Part shown: piece after piece, positions 31,565 to 40,989 of the stretch
Layout of the letters: the number at the start of each line of letters is the position of its first letter
Position numbering within the stretch: the first letter of the stretch is position 1
Source of the DNA: Candidatus Eremiobacterota bacterium
GTDB taxonomy: Bacteria; Vulcanimicrobiota; Vulcanimicrobiia; Vulcanimicrobiales; Vulcanimicrobiaceae
Direction of reading: 5' to 3'
Length of the DNA stretch: 64,000 nt
Assembly (NCBI GenBank): GCA_019235885.1
Contig: JAFAKB010000064.1
Span: forward strand, 62,001-126,000
Notes under the pieces: model-generated
Seen by the model: only the letters and a program-made list of their open reading frames with translations
Databases searched by the model: none
Told to the model about the DNA's origin: nothing
Translations under genes and position numbers: made by a program

Positions 31565-32716
31565 CTACCCCAGCACGTTCCAGTTGGAGATGGTTGCCGT
31601 CGTGCCGTTGCTGTAGGTGATGGTGCCGTTGCCGGCCGCGTCGGTGGTGAACGTTGCCAGCGTCGTTCCCGTGTCGGTCTGCTTCACCGTGCCGTTCACC
31701 GTCACCGGGTTTCCGCCGGCGCTGAGCGTCACCGTGCCGTCGTCGGCGGCGTCGGTCAGCGTGATCGCCATGGCGACAAGGTTGCCGCTCGTCGTGAACG
31801 TCAGCGTTCCGCTGAACGTCGCCGTGTCGACGGTGCTGCCGCCGCCGATCACCCAGTTCGGGAACTGGCCCGCGCTCAGCGAGAGCGCCTGAAGGCCGCC
31901 CGTGTACGACGACCCCGAGCCGTTGACCGACACCGGAACCGTCCCCCCGGAAACCGCGCCCTGCGTCGCGTTGAACGACATCGTGGTGCCGAGATCCTGC
32001 GACGCCGCCGCTTCGTGGACGACGCCGCCGACTCCGCAGCCGACGGTGCCGGTGGCGAGGTTGCACGCCACGCCGACGGCCGCGGTCTGCGCCGCGGTCG
32101 GGCTCGGTGCATCCGTCGCTTGCACGCTGATCGTGCCGGAGGTCGAGCTCGTCAGCGTGATGGCGAGCGCGAGCGTGGTGTAGTCGTACACCACTCCGCC
32201 GCTCGTGTAATAGGTGTCGGTTCCGCTCGCCGAAGCCGCGGTCTGCGACGTCGCGACCACGTCGAGGAAGATGTCTTGATACAGCTTCGTGCACGCGTTG
32301 TCGTAGAAGACGCGCTCGTACGCCTGAACCTCGGTCTGCGAGATCGTGTTGCTCGCGCTTTCGACGCCGTTCGAGCAGGCGGAATACGTCACGCCGGCGA
32401 CCCGGCGCAGCCCTTGCGGCGAGGCCGAGCGCGACGCGCCCGCGCGCCGGCGTGAAGCGACTTGCCGCGCCGTGCCCAGCACGTGTCGCGCGACGTCGGC
32501 GCCGGTGAGGCCGCCGAACGTGAACGCCGCCCCGGCGGCCGACGGTATCGCCAGCGCCTGGTTCGCGACCGCGCGCTGCACGCTCGCGCTTTGAATCGCG
32601 TGCGTTCCGTTCGGCGGCGGAACCGGGGGCGGCGCACTGTTCCCGCCGCCTCCTCCACCGCCGCCGCACGCCGACAACAGCAGCGCCGCGGCTGCTACAA
32701 AGACAACCCGCATCAT
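31565..32716 (-). CDS. Lipoprotein, unknown
   Basis: 383 residues. Lipobox LLLSAC (Cys17) followed by a poly-Gly run and PPPVPPPNG linker. The mature domain is Ser/Thr/Gly-rich beta sequence with repeated hydrophobic-polar alternation (TTLALAITLTSSTSGTISVQ; VTVNGTVKQTDTGTTLATFT), typical of surface adhesins or beta-sandwich proteins. Family not recognised. It is one of several exported proteins in a row on this strand, each with its own spacing. Confidence 0.75.
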   Translation of the reverse strand: MMRVVFVAAAALLLSACGGGGGGGGNSAPPPVPPPNGTHAIQSASVQRAVANQALAIPSAAGAAFTFGGLTGADVARHVLGTARQVASRRRAGASRSASPQGLRRVAGVTYSACSNGVESASNTISQTEVQAYERVFYDNACTKLYQDIFLDVVATSQTAASASGTDTYYTSGGVVYDYTTLALAITLTSSTSGTISVQATDAPSPTAAQTAAVGVACNLATGTVGCGVGGVVHEAAASQDLGTTMSFNATQGAVSGGTVPVSVNGSGSSYTGGLQALSLSAGQFPNWVIGGGSTVDTATFSGTLTFTTSGNLVAMAITLTDAADDGTVTLSAGGNPVTVNGTVKQTDTGTTLATFTTDAAGNGTITYSNGTTATISNWNVLG

Positions 32717-32786
32717 GCGCTGCCGCTTAGCGAGAAGCGGTCAGGCTCCTGTGCTCGGGCTGCGGCCCTTTCGAAGCCTTGACGAA

Positions 32787-33359
32787 CTACGGCTTCGTCG
32801 TCGCTTGCGCTTGCGGGTGCGCGTTCAGCTTCGTCAACTCCGTGTCGGCTGCGGCGACGATCTGCGTGGCCGCTTCACGGTAGCGCGAGCCGGTGTGATC
32901 GGGCGTGCCGCGCGAGGCGCTGTAGCCGCTGCCGCTGTTCGACTGCGAGAAGTCTTGCGCCGAGGGCTCCCACTTCGCGACGAAGTCGGCGAGCGTGCGC
33001 GCGTCCTTCAACGCCTGCAGCGCGCCTTTCGTATCGCCCGTCGCCGCGAGCGCCCGGCCTTGCACGACGAGGAACTGCGAGGCGCGCACGCGGTCGTAGT
33101 TGATCCGCGGCTCGTCGACGACGCGCGTGGTCGCTTCGCCGATGCAGAGCTGGTACTCGTGCGCCGCGGCGCCGGCGACGGTCGCGACCTTCGCCATGTC
33201 TTTGCCGCCCGCAGCGGTGAGCTCGTTGAAGGCGACCAGCTGCGGCACGGCCCGCGGGCAGAACGTGTCGGCCGGCGCGTCGGCGGCGCGAACGGCGGGA
33301 GGGGCGCCGGCCAAGCAAGCGACCAACGCCAATGATAACGCGAGATGATAAGAACGCAT
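32787..33359 (-). CDS. Exported protein, paralogue of the 27.8-kb gene
   Basis: 190 residues, signal peptide MRSYHLALSLALVACLAGAP…RAA-D. The mature part, DTFCPRAVPQLVAFNELTAA … EYQLCIGEA … INYDRVRASQFLVVQGRALA … GSRYREAATQIVAAADTEL, matches the protein at 27765-28349 along its length. Both lie on the same strand 4.4 kb apart, pointing to gene duplication with diversification. The two conserved Cys suggest a disulfide in the periplasm. Function unknown. Confidence 0.8.
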   Translation of the reverse strand: MRSYHLALSLALVACLAGAPPAVRAADAPADTFCPRAVPQLVAFNELTAAGGKDMAKVATVAGAAAHEYQLCIGEATTRVVDEPRINYDRVRASQFLVVQGRALAATGDTKGALQALKDARTLADFVAKWEPSAQDFSQSNSGSGYSASRGTPDHTGSRYREAATQIVAAADTELTKLNAHPQAQATTKP

Positions 33360-33445
33360 GTCCGGTGATTCAAGAGCGCCCGGGGCCTGCGCCTGCGGCG
33401 ACTGACCGAAACCGGCTATTTCGCGCGAAACGCTAACATACGGCG

Positions 33446-33817
33446 CTAATGCGCGGAGGCGGCAGCCGACTCGCAGGCTGCTACGGCGTCGTGAGCGGCC
33501 TGGCGCAACGCCGGTTCTCGTTCTTCTTCACACGCCTTGCGCAGGATCGGCAAGCACCACGGTGCGCGCACGAGCGCGAGATCGTTGATCATCCGCAGCC
33601 GCGCCGCGTCGTCGAGGTCCTTCGACTCGGGCGCGAAGAGCGCCGGCCAGGTGATCTCCGGTTCGCGCTCGATCATTCGGGCTTCACCGTCGTCGTCGAA
33701 CGGCGCATGCGCGGAGTCGGTAGCCACGGCGACGGCGTCACCCTCGCGCGCGCGCGACATCACGAAGACGATGACGGCGCCCACGACGACCACGATGGCG
33801 ATGACGAGAATCAGCAT
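33446..33817 (-). CDS. Small membrane-anchored HEAT-like protein
   Basis: 123 residues: one N-terminal membrane helix (MLILVIAIVVVVGAVIVFVM), a charged linker, and a cytoplasmic or periplasmic helical part (LDDAARLRMINDLALVRAPW, CLPILRKACEEEREPALRQA, AHDAVAACESA) resembling one or two HEAT/armadillo helices. It starts 7 nt after the stop of the large DUF11-repeat gene and is surely in one operon with it, so it may anchor or modulate that protein. Confidence 0.75.
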   Translation of the reverse strand: MLILVIAIVVVVGAVIVFVMSRAREGDAVAVATDSAHAPFDDDGEARMIEREPEITWPALFAPESKDLDDAARLRMINDLALVRAPWCLPILRKACEEEREPALRQAAHDAVAACESAAASAH

Positions 33818-33824
33818 CGGCGTC

Positions 33825-36800
33825 TTACGCCGTCACCCGGCGCTGCTCGGCGAGCGCGCGCAGCACCGTCTCGCGCTCGACCTCCAAGTCCACGTCGCCC
33901 GGCTCGTGCAGCGCCGCCTCGAACTCGGTCGGCGAGAGGTTGCGCATCCCGTCGAACGCGCGCAGCAGCGCGTCGCGATACGCCGCGAAGTCCGCGACCT
34001 CGGTTCCGTCGCGCTGTAGCGAGGTGCCGAGCAGCAGCGCCGCCGCGCGCCACGGCGCCGCGGTCACCAGCCGCTCGCGCTCGAGCGAGCGCGCCGCGGC
34101 GGCCAGCTCCTCGGGCTCGACCACGCCGACCAATCGCAGCCCGGCCTGCGGGGTCGACACGTCGGCGGAGCTCGCGCGGCGCAGCGCCGCGAGCAGCGCC
34201 TTCAGCGATTTGCGCGTCGCCGCGGTTTCGAGATCCGCCGGCTGCAGCTCGACGCCGGGCATTCGCAGCTTTACGAAGAGCCGGTCGATCAATTCGCTCA
34301 GCACCGCCGCGTGGCGGCGCACTTCCGGTGTCGCGCCGTCCGCGCTCGCACCGTCCGGGAACAGCGCGCGCACCAGCATCAAGTGCGCGATCAACCCGCC
34401 GAAGCGCGCCTCTTCGAGATACTGCACCGTCCACGCCAAGCGGTCTTCGGGCAGCTCCAGCGACACGAACGCCGGCGCGCCGGCGATCTCTTCCGCTTCG
34501 CCCTTCGACAAGCTCAGCGTGACATCGGGCAAGGCGTTGCGCACCGGGACCGCGGGCGGAAGCTCCATGAGCTCTTCGCCGGGCGGAAGCGCGCGGCGGC
34601 CGTTGCGGTAGCCGGGCGCGGCGGCGGCGTCGATCACCGAGAACGGCAGCAGCGGGTCGACGATCGGCAGCGCCGGCGCGGAGCGCACGCGCAGCGGCTC
34701 GGCGCGCACGATCATCTCCGGCATCTCGTCCCACGTCACGTACGCGCGCGTCTCGATGTAGCTGTCGGCGGGAAGCGGCGTGTTCACGATCATTCGCAAG
34801 CGCGCGATCACCTCGACCCCGGCGCCCACGTCGCCCAGCGTCAAGCCGCTCATCGCGAGCAGCGGCGAGGTCCCGGCGAAGTCGAGCAGCGGCACGTCGT
34901 TCACCGTCGTGCTGCCGGGCGCGTAGACGGCGTTGCTCGGCGGGTCGAGCCGCAGGCTGAGCCGCTTCGCGACGCCGTCGCCCGAGTTGCGCACCGCCAG
35001 CGCGTACGCAATCTCCTCGCCCGCGTCGACCGCGTCGCTCGGCAGCGAGCTGAGCGTCGCGCCTTCGCCGAACGTCGGCTCGGCGTGCGTCGCGAGCCGC
35101 ATCGGCTCGAGCGCGAACGGCACCACGTTCGTTCCGCCGACGCGCGCGCCGACCTCGAGCACGTCGCCGAACCCGACCGCGCCCATCAGCCGCAGATGCA
35201 CCGCCGCCTCGCGCGTCTCGTGCGCCGCGACCTCGCCGAACACGACGCTCTCGCCGTCGCGCGAAGCGCCGTCGACGCTCTCCAGCCGCAACTCTTCGGG
35301 CAGCTGCAAGCGCACGCGCACGTCGCGCCCGCGATCGGTCCCTTCGTTGCGCACGGTGAGCCGGAACGCGGTGGTGCGGTTCGGCCGCAGCACTTCGTTG
35401 CTCTCCGGCGCGAGGCGCGAGGTTTCGGCGGAGAAGCGCGGCCGCGAGGCGACCACGTGCGCGACCGAGCCGAGATCGACCGGCGGCAGCTGCGCGGTCT
35501 CGAGCGTCGCGCGCACGCGCAGCTGGCGCTGGTCTTCGAGCGCTTCGGCGAGCCGCGCGTCGATGCGCAGCGTGCGCGGCACGTTCGGCTCGAGCGTGTC
35601 GAGGTGCACTTCGCCGTCGTCGCCGAGCACGAGCTCCGAGTCGCGCTCGGTCACGCGCAGGTGCTCGAGCTCCGCATCCGCCTCGATCCGCAGCCGCGCG
35701 TCGCTCGCGGCGTCCGCGCCCATGTTCTGCAGGCGCACGGTGAACGCCGCCGAATCGCCGGGCGCGAGCAGCCGCGGCGTCTCGCGCTCGAGCGCGTTGA
35801 ACGCGGCCGGAAAGGCCGGCTGCGAGCGCGCCGTCAGCGTCCGCTCGAACGCGCGCTCGCCCTTCGACCAGTGGACGCGCGCCGCCAGCGGCAGCTCCAA
35901 CCCGTTCGCGACCGGCGAGCGCACCACGCCCGCGAGGCCGACTTCGATCGAGCGCCCCGGCTCCACGTCGCCCAGCTCGAAGACGCCCGGATCGCGGTCG
36001 CGGTCGACCGCCGGCGCGCCGTCGATGCTGCGCGAGCCCGCGCTGTACGCGATGCCTTCCGGCAGCGTCACGCGCACGCGCACGCCCTTCGCGCGCGCGG
36101 TCCCGCCGTTGCGCAGCCGCACCGCGCACCGCACGCGCTGCCCGGCCACGACGTCGTCCTCGCACTCGACGCGGAAGCTCGTCTCCTCGCCGGCGAACGA
36201 GGGCGCCGAGGGAATCTTCAGCGTCACCGGCGCGAGCGCGAACTCGGCCAGCTCCTGCGTGCACACCGACGCGTGCGCCGCGATCGGCGTGCCGTCGGCG
36301 AGCGTCGGATCGATCCGCACGCGGTAGCCCACGTCGATCGTCGCGCCCGGCCCGAGCGTCGGCGCGACGACCGTCGGCCGCGTCAACCCGAACGGCTCGG
36401 TTTCGGAAAGATCTTCGGGCGGGCGGCCGTCGATGCGCGCGCTCTGCGGCACGTAGCTCGCGTTCGCCGGCACCGGGATCAGCGCAACGACGTCGTGCGC
36501 GCTGCTCTGCCCCGAGTTGTGGATCTGCGCGCGCATCTGCAATTCCGCGCCCGGCACCAGCTCGCGCACCGCCGAGAGCGAGAGCTTCGTCGCCGGACCT
36601 TGCAGCACGGGCCGGCTGCGCACCACGAGCCGCACCACGTTCGAGCCGATCACCGGAACTTCGAACGAGGAGATCGCCGCCTGCAGCGAGATCGGCGTGC
36701 CGTTCTCGATCGTCGTCGCGACGCTGTACGCCAGCGAGATCCTGCGCTCGCCGCCGGGCGGCACGTCGCCGATCTGCGCGCCCGCGCCTTGCAGCAGCGA

Positions 36801-37052
36801 GGTGAGCCCGCCTTGCTCGTCGATCGGCGCGTCGTCGATGCGGGCCGTCCCGACCAAGTACGTCAGCCCTTCGGGGAGCCGGAAGCGCACGCGGAACCCG
36901 GTCGCGGTCCCGCCGCCCAAGTTGCGGAAGGTGAAGTTGGCGTGGACCGTCATCCCCGGCTCGACGACGCGCCCCGGCGAGACGTGCAGCGTGCGCAGCC
37001 CTTCCGGCAGCGGCGGGGTACCGGCAGCGAAGACGTCGGTCAGGGTGCGCAT
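33825..37052 (-). CDS. Large DUF11/CARDB-like repeat protein without signal peptide
   Basis: 1075 residues. At least six tandem Ig-like DUF11-type repeats of about 120 residues (roughly 20-130, 155-285, 290-410, 430-545, 555-660, 680-790) share the pattern 'PG..v.....v.N.G...A..v.v...LP.g..y..gs..idg.p', e.g. RNLGGGTATGFRVRFRLPEG and RLRNGGTARAKGVRVRVTLP. A helical C-terminal domain of about 250 residues follows. DUF11 proteins are normally exported, but here MRTLTDVFAAGTPPLPEGLR has no hydrophobic signal, so the location is unclear. A stretch TLSLSKGE near residue 845 is encoded by a dispersed repeat (34501-34523). Operon with the small membrane protein downstream. Confidence 0.8.
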   Translation of the reverse strand: MRTLTDVFAAGTPPLPEGLRTLHVSPGRVVEPGMTVHANFTFRNLGGGTATGFRVRFRLPEGLTYLVGTARIDDAPIDEQGGLTSLLQGAGAQIGDVPPGGERRISLAYSVATTIENGTPISLQAAISSFEVPVIGSNVVRLVVRSRPVLQGPATKLSLSAVRELVPGAELQMRAQIHNSGQSSAHDVVALIPVPANASYVPQSARIDGRPPEDLSETEPFGLTRPTVVAPTLGPGATIDVGYRVRIDPTLADGTPIAAHASVCTQELAEFALAPVTLKIPSAPSFAGEETSFRVECEDDVVAGQRVRCAVRLRNGGTARAKGVRVRVTLPEGIAYSAGSRSIDGAPAVDRDRDPGVFELGDVEPGRSIEVGLAGVVRSPVANGLELPLAARVHWSKGERAFERTLTARSQPAFPAAFNALERETPRLLAPGDSAAFTVRLQNMGADAASDARLRIEADAELEHLRVTERDSELVLGDDGEVHLDTLEPNVPRTLRIDARLAEALEDQRQLRVRATLETAQLPPVDLGSVAHVVASRPRFSAETSRLAPESNEVLRPNRTTAFRLTVRNEGTDRGRDVRVRLQLPEELRLESVDGASRDGESVVFGEVAAHETREAAVHLRLMGAVGFGDVLEVGARVGGTNVVPFALEPMRLATHAEPTFGEGATLSSLPSDAVDAGEEIAYALAVRNSGDGVAKRLSLRLDPPSNAVYAPGSTTVNDVPLLDFAGTSPLLAMSGLTLGDVGAGVEVIARLRMIVNTPLPADSYIETRAYVTWDEMPEMIVRAEPLRVRSAPALPIVDPLLPFSVIDAAAAPGYRNGRRALPPGEELMELPPAVPVRNALPDVTLSLSKGEAEEIAGAPAFVSLELPEDRLAWTVQYLEEARFGGLIAHLMLVRALFPDGASADGATPEVRRHAAVLSELIDRLFVKLRMPGVELQPADLETAATRKSLKALLAALRRASSADVSTPQAGLRLVGVVEPEELAAAARSLERERLVTAAPWRAAALLLGTSLQRDGTEVADFAAYRDALLRAFDGMRNLSPTEFEAALHEPGDVDLEVERETVLRALAEQRRVTA
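34501..34523. repeat. Dispersed repeat copy a (inside a coding region)
   Basis: CCCTTCGACAAGCTCAGCGT plus GAC: one arm of a short palindromic repeat family also seen at 41280, 47756 and 49171. On the minus strand it encodes VTLSLSKGE in the DUF11-repeat protein. Confidence 0.65.
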
Positions 37053-37168
37053 CGTGCCGTAACCGTGCGGAGCGCGGCCCTGCCGAACCTGCCGCGCGCG
37101 CTCACGTTAAGAGTCGTCCAGACCGACTGGCTGCTCTTCAGCCCAGCCGGGGGCGGGCCGATAGCAGG

Positions 37169-39094
37169 ATGGTGAGCCGGCGCCAGGACGGCGAGTTCTC
37201 GCAGTGGCGGCAGCGGAACGCGACCACCTCGATTCTCATCTACAGCGGGCTGATCGCCGTCTTTTTGCCGGCGTTCCACTTCGTGTTGAGCTCGCTCCCC
37301 GGCGTGCCGGCGGGCTCGGACTCGATGCCGCTGCGCTGTATCCCGGCCACCTTCTCCACCCTGCTGGCTGCGGCCATCGTGCTGTGCAAGCCGCTGCGCC
37401 GCTACGCGGTCACGCTGCAGTTCGTCAACGTCCTGGTCGTGCTGCTCGCCGTCGTCGTGCTGGTGGTGAACAGCGGCAACCACTACGCGTACATCGCCGC
37501 GGGCTTGCTGGTGATCGTCGGCGCGCAGCAAGCGTTTTACCGCGTCGGCGATCTGGCCGCGACGTTCATCATCGGCTTCTCCTTCCATCTGCTCTACTCC
37601 GCGTGGCACGGCGTGCTCTGGACGCCGATGAATTTCGCCGCGATCGGCACATTCGGCAGCGGCTATTTGATCGGGTTCATCCCGGCGGTGCTGCGCATCA
37701 AGATTCAGAACAGCGAGATCCTCAACCGGCTCGCAGCGCAGCGCATGAAGGAAGAGCTGCTCGACGTGCTCGCCGCCCGCAAGCGCGCCGAAGAAGCGCT
37801 GACGCAGCTGGCGCGCTACGACGCGCTGACCGGTTTGCCGAACCGCGCCACCGTTCAGGAGCTGCTCGCCGAAGAGCTCGCGCGCGCGGCGAAGGACGGC
37901 TCGCGCTGCGCCGTCGCGTTCCTGGACCTCGACCGCTTCAAGGATGTCAACGACACGCTCGGCCACGACGTCGGCGACCGCGTGCTGCAGGAGCTCAGCC
38001 GCCGCGTCAGCGTGGAGCTCGGCCCGGCGGGCGTGCTCGGCCGCTGGGGCGGTGATGAGTTCGTGGCGATCGTGCCGGTCGTGCGCGACCGGGCGGCGCT
38101 GGAGGAGCTCGCGGCGCGTTTGATTCTCGCGATCGCGGCGCCCTTCTCGGTTGACGGCCTCGACCTCGCCGTGACCGCCAGCGTCGGGATCGCGATCTCG
38201 CCGCGCGACGGCGCCGAAGCCGGCGTCGTGATCCGCAACGCCGACACTGCGATGTACCAGGCGAAGCACGAGCTCGGCAGCGGGTTCGCCTTCTTCAGCG
38301 ACGCGCTGCACGAGAAAGCCTCACGCCGGCACTACGTGCAGAACGAGCTGCGCCGCGCGCTCGGCGAAGGCGGCCTGGAGCTGCACTTCCAGCCGATCGT
38401 CACCGCGCGCAGCGGGCGCGTCGTCGCGGCGGAAGCGCTGGTGCGCTGGACCGACGCGGAGGGCGGGGTGCACCTGCCGCCCGACTTCATCGGGATCGCC
38501 GAGGACAGCCGCATCATCTTCGCGCTCGGCGCCTGGGTGATGAACGCGGCCTGCGCGCAAGCCGCGCGCTGGCAGCAGCGCGGCTTCGACGTTCGCATCG
38601 CGGTCAACGTCTCACCGCGGCAGTTCGCGCACCCCGACTTCGTGGGCACGCTGGCGGACGCATTGAAGCAGAGCGGCGCTGCGCCGGAGATGCTCGAGAT
38701 CGAGATCACGGAAGCCGCGATCATGTCGAACGTCGAGCCCGTGCTGGCGACGCTGCAAGCGGTGCACCGCATGGGGATCGGCGTCGCGATCGACGATTTC
38801 GGGACCGGCTACAGCAGCTTCGCCTATCTCAAGCGCTTCGAGGTCGACTCGCTCAAGATCGACCGCACCTTCGTCGAAAGCATCGAGCGCGACGAGAACC
38901 TCGCGATCGCGCGCGCGATCGTCAGCGTCGCGCACGCGCTCGGCCTGCCGGTCACCGCGGAAGGCGTCGAGACGGCGCAGCAGGCGCGCATCCTGGCCGA
39001 CCTCGGCTGCGACCGCCTGCAGGGCTTCTACTTCGGCCGCCCCGCGCCGGCGGCGGTCTTCGAAGCCGCCCGCGCCGAGCCGGTCCCGACGTAG
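37169..39094 (+). CDS. Membrane GGDEF-EAL protein (c-di-GMP turnover)
   Basis: 641 residues. The N-terminal 190 residues hold several membrane helices (ILIYSGLIAVFLPAFHFVLS, VNVLVVLLAVVVLVV), then a short coiled linker, a GGDEF domain (about 220-380) with intact GGDEF at 294-298, and an EAL domain (about 390-640) with EAL at 422-424, IDDFGTGYSS and TAEGVET. Both active sites look complete, so it could make and degrade cyclic di-GMP; which activity dominates cannot be told. ATG 37169 is used; it is divergent from the DUF11 gene. The HD-GYP protein at 59.8 kb is a second c-di-GMP enzyme in the window. Confidence 0.93.
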   Translation: MVSRRQDGEFSQWRQRNATTSILIYSGLIAVFLPAFHFVLSSLPGVPAGSDSMPLRCIPATFSTLLAAAIVLCKPLRRYAVTLQFVNVLVVLLAVVVLVVNSGNHYAYIAAGLLVIVGAQQAFYRVGDLAATFIIGFSFHLLYSAWHGVLWTPMNFAAIGTFGSGYLIGFIPAVLRIKIQNSEILNRLAAQRMKEELLDVLAARKRAEEALTQLARYDALTGLPNRATVQELLAEELARAAKDGSRCAVAFLDLDRFKDVNDTLGHDVGDRVLQELSRRVSVELGPAGVLGRWGGDEFVAIVPVVRDRAALEELAARLILAIAAPFSVDGLDLAVTASVGIAISPRDGAEAGVVIRNADTAMYQAKHELGSGFAFFSDALHEKASRRHYVQNELRRALGEGGLELHFQPIVTARSGRVVAAEALVRWTDAEGGVHLPPDFIGIAEDSRIIFALGAWVMNAACAQAARWQQRGFDVRIAVNVSPRQFAHPDFVGTLADALKQSGAAPEMLEIEITEAAIMSNVEPVLATLQAVHRMGIGVAIDDFGTGYSSFAYLKRFEVDSLKIDRTFVESIERDENLAIARAIVSVAHALGLPVTAEGVETAQQARILADLGCDRLQGFYFGRPAPAAVFEAARAEPVPT

Positions 39095-39111
39095 CGCGGC
39101 GCCGCCGGGTG

Positions 39112-39987
39112 CTAGTGGAACAGGCGCGCGTGGAACAGGCCGCGGAACAGCGTCTTTGCGATCGGGAAGCTGGCGCCGAACTCGGCGAGCGCGATGAATC
39201 CGAGCGCGCTCATCAGCGCCGGTTCACGCCGAAACGCGCGGTGCACGTGCAGCAGCAGCGGCCGGAAGGCGTCAGCGAAGCGCAGCACCAGCACCGCCAC
39301 GGCGGTCCCCAACAGCGCGCCGGCCGCGATGTCGCTCGGCCAGTGGAACCCCGCCGCGACCCGAAACAGCGCGCCCCAAATGCCGATCGCGAGGACGACG
39401 AAGCCGGCCGGCCGGCTCACCGCGAACGCGACGACCGCCGCGATCGCGTACAGTGCGGCGTGATCGCTCGGCAGCGAGCCGAAGTGGGTGAAGCTGGCGC
39501 GGACCTCGTCGACCACGCCGGCGTTGACGAACGGGATCAACTGCACCTCGAGCAGCGGCCGCGGGCGATCGACGAAGTGCTGGACGACGCGCGAGACGAC
39601 GTACGTGATGACGCATGCCGACAGCGCCAGTAGCGTCAGATCGCGCGACCATTTGCGGTCGGCACGGCGGTTCCACAGCATCATCGCGCCGGCGGCGAGC
39701 AGCAGCTGCGGGATCTCATTGTCGTTGAGCTGCCACTGCAGGTTGTGCAGCGGAATCCTGGCGGCGAAGCGGTTCAGCGCGAGCAGAACGCCGGTGTCGA
39801 GCGAGCCGCGGTGCGGCAGGGGGACGATCAGGAGCGCGAGGACCAGCGCGCTCGCGGCACACGCGATCGCGCCGCCGCGCACGGCAACAGCAACGTCGGG
39901 CCGGCCGCGTGCCGGAACGTGCGGCACCGGCGGAGCGACGCGGTAATGCGGTGAGAATACGTCCGTCACGTCGAACCGGTGAGCCAC
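39112..39987 (-). CDS. PAP2-family membrane phosphatase
   Basis: 291 residues with about five to six membrane helices. PAP2 motifs: FVDRPRP (KxxxxxxRP-type motif 1, with the Lys position not conserved), LPSDHAALYA (PSGH-type motif 2) and FRVAAGFHWPSDIAAG (motif 3 with catalytic His and Asp). Related enzymes dephosphorylate undecaprenyl diphosphate or phosphatidic acid and related lipids at the outer face of the membrane. Convergent with the GGDEF-EAL gene, with only 17 nt between them. Confidence 0.9.
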   Translation of the reverse strand: MAHRFDVTDVFSPHYRVAPPVPHVPARGRPDVAVAVRGGAIACAASALVLALLIVPLPHRGSLDTGVLLALNRFAARIPLHNLQWQLNDNEIPQLLLAAGAMMLWNRRADRKWSRDLTLLALSACVITYVVSRVVQHFVDRPRPLLEVQLIPFVNAGVVDEVRASFTHFGSLPSDHAALYAIAAVVAFAVSRPAGFVVLAIGIWGALFRVAAGFHWPSDIAAGALLGTAVAVLVLRFADAFRPLLLHVHRAFRREPALMSALGFIALAEFGASFPIAKTLFRGLFHARLFH

Positions 39988-40081
39988 GCGACGACCTCCG
40001 CCCGGCTGCTTCCACGCCGGGCGGCGCCGTCACTCTACCGCGCGCCGGTTCGACATCACCTCGGGTCGGCGGGAACGCCCA

Positions 40082-40567
40082 CTAGTACGAGAGCGGCACC
40101 GTCTTTCGCTCGCCGGGCGCAAAGAAGTACGTCGACGGCGCCAACACGGTGAACCGCAGCGCGACGCTCCGCGCGCTCGCGCTGCCGCGTGCGCTCCCGA
40201 CGCCCGCCGTGGCGAGACCAGCGCCCGAAAAATCAGCCGGCGTGACGCGCGCGCTCGCAACGAGCGCCGGCCGCAGCCGGAGCCACACCGCGCTCTGCGC
40301 CGGCACGCTGATCGCGTACCGGCACGCGCCGTCCGCACCGGTCTCCGGCCGCGTCCGCCCGATCAAATGACTGTCGAGCGCATCCCGCGCCTCAACGACG
40401 AGCTCCCCGCACGCCGGCGCCCGCTGCCCCGCCGCCGGCGCAGAGATCGCAACCGTCCCCTCCGCAATCGCAAGCTCCCCCGCCACCGCGCGAAGCGGAA
40501 TCAAGGCAATCATCAAGGCGACAACCACAGCCGACGCTACGACAATCCGAGACGACCCCAGCGGCAT
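40082..40567 (-). CDS. Exported hypothetical protein
   Basis: 161 residues with an N-terminal hydrophobic segment (RIVVASAVVVALMIALIPLR) that may be a signal peptide or anchor. The mature part is beta-rich with two Cys (RAPACGELVVEA and GADGACRYAISV), resembling a carboxypeptidase-regulatory or Ig-like domain, ending TYFFAPGERKTVPLSY. Family not recognised. No operon partner. Confidence 0.65.
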   Translation of the reverse strand: MPLGSSRIVVASAVVVALMIALIPLRAVAGELAIAEGTVAISAPAAGQRAPACGELVVEARDALDSHLIGRTRPETGADGACRYAISVPAQSAVWLRLRPALVASARVTPADFSGAGLATAGVGSARGSASARSVALRFTVLAPSTYFFAPGERKTVPLSY

Positions 40568-40671
40568 CCGGCAAACCTCCGTTCACCGAAACTACCCCAA
40601 CGAAAGAGCCCGCTCTCGCAAGCAGGCACTTTCTACCAAACCGGAGAGGTCGTACGCCCTATGTCCGGGGG

Positions 40672-40989
40672 CTATTCAACGAAAACGTCGCGCAGCGTAT
40701 GGAGTGTTGCCGTGACAATCTTCGGCGGAGCCTTCCCCAAACGTTTCACCAGACGACTCTTGTCCAGGGTCCGCATCTGGTCGAGAATGATGAGGCCGCG
40801 CTTGCCTCCGAAAGAGATCGGGATCCGATACGGCGCGGGACGGCTTCCCGTCGTCATAGGGGCGACGATCACGGTCCGGAGGTGGTCGTGCATCTCCGGC
40901 GGCGACACGATGATGCAAGGCCGAGTCTTTCGAATCTCACTCCCAACGGTAGGATCGAGCGCCGCCAGCCAAATCCCGCCTCGGTTCAC
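40672..40989 (-). CDS. mazF: MazF/PemK-type endoribonuclease toxin
   Basis: About 105 residues: RGGIWLAALDPTVGSEIRKT, RPCIIVSPPEMHD, RTVIVAPMTTGSRPAPYRIP, GLIILDQMRTLDKSRLVKRL. The start-region strand and GSEIRKTRP loop are standard for MazF ribonucleases that cleave mRNA. Start GTG 40989 overlaps the antitoxin stop by 4 nt (GTGA); GTG 40992 is equally possible. Forms a toxin-antitoxin pair with the AbrB-type gene upstream. Confidence 0.9.
   Translation of the reverse strand: MNRGGIWLAALDPTVGSEIRKTRPCIIVSPPEMHDHLRTVIVAPMTTGSRPAPYRIPISFGGKRGLIILDQMRTLDKSRLVKRLGKAPPKIVTATLHTLRDVFVE

Noticed and set aside
34311-37175. Open frame of 954 codons antisense to the DUF11-repeat gene
   Set aside because: The translation is dominated by Arg, Ala, His and Gln without domains. 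It is a by-product of G/C-rich third positions on the other strand.
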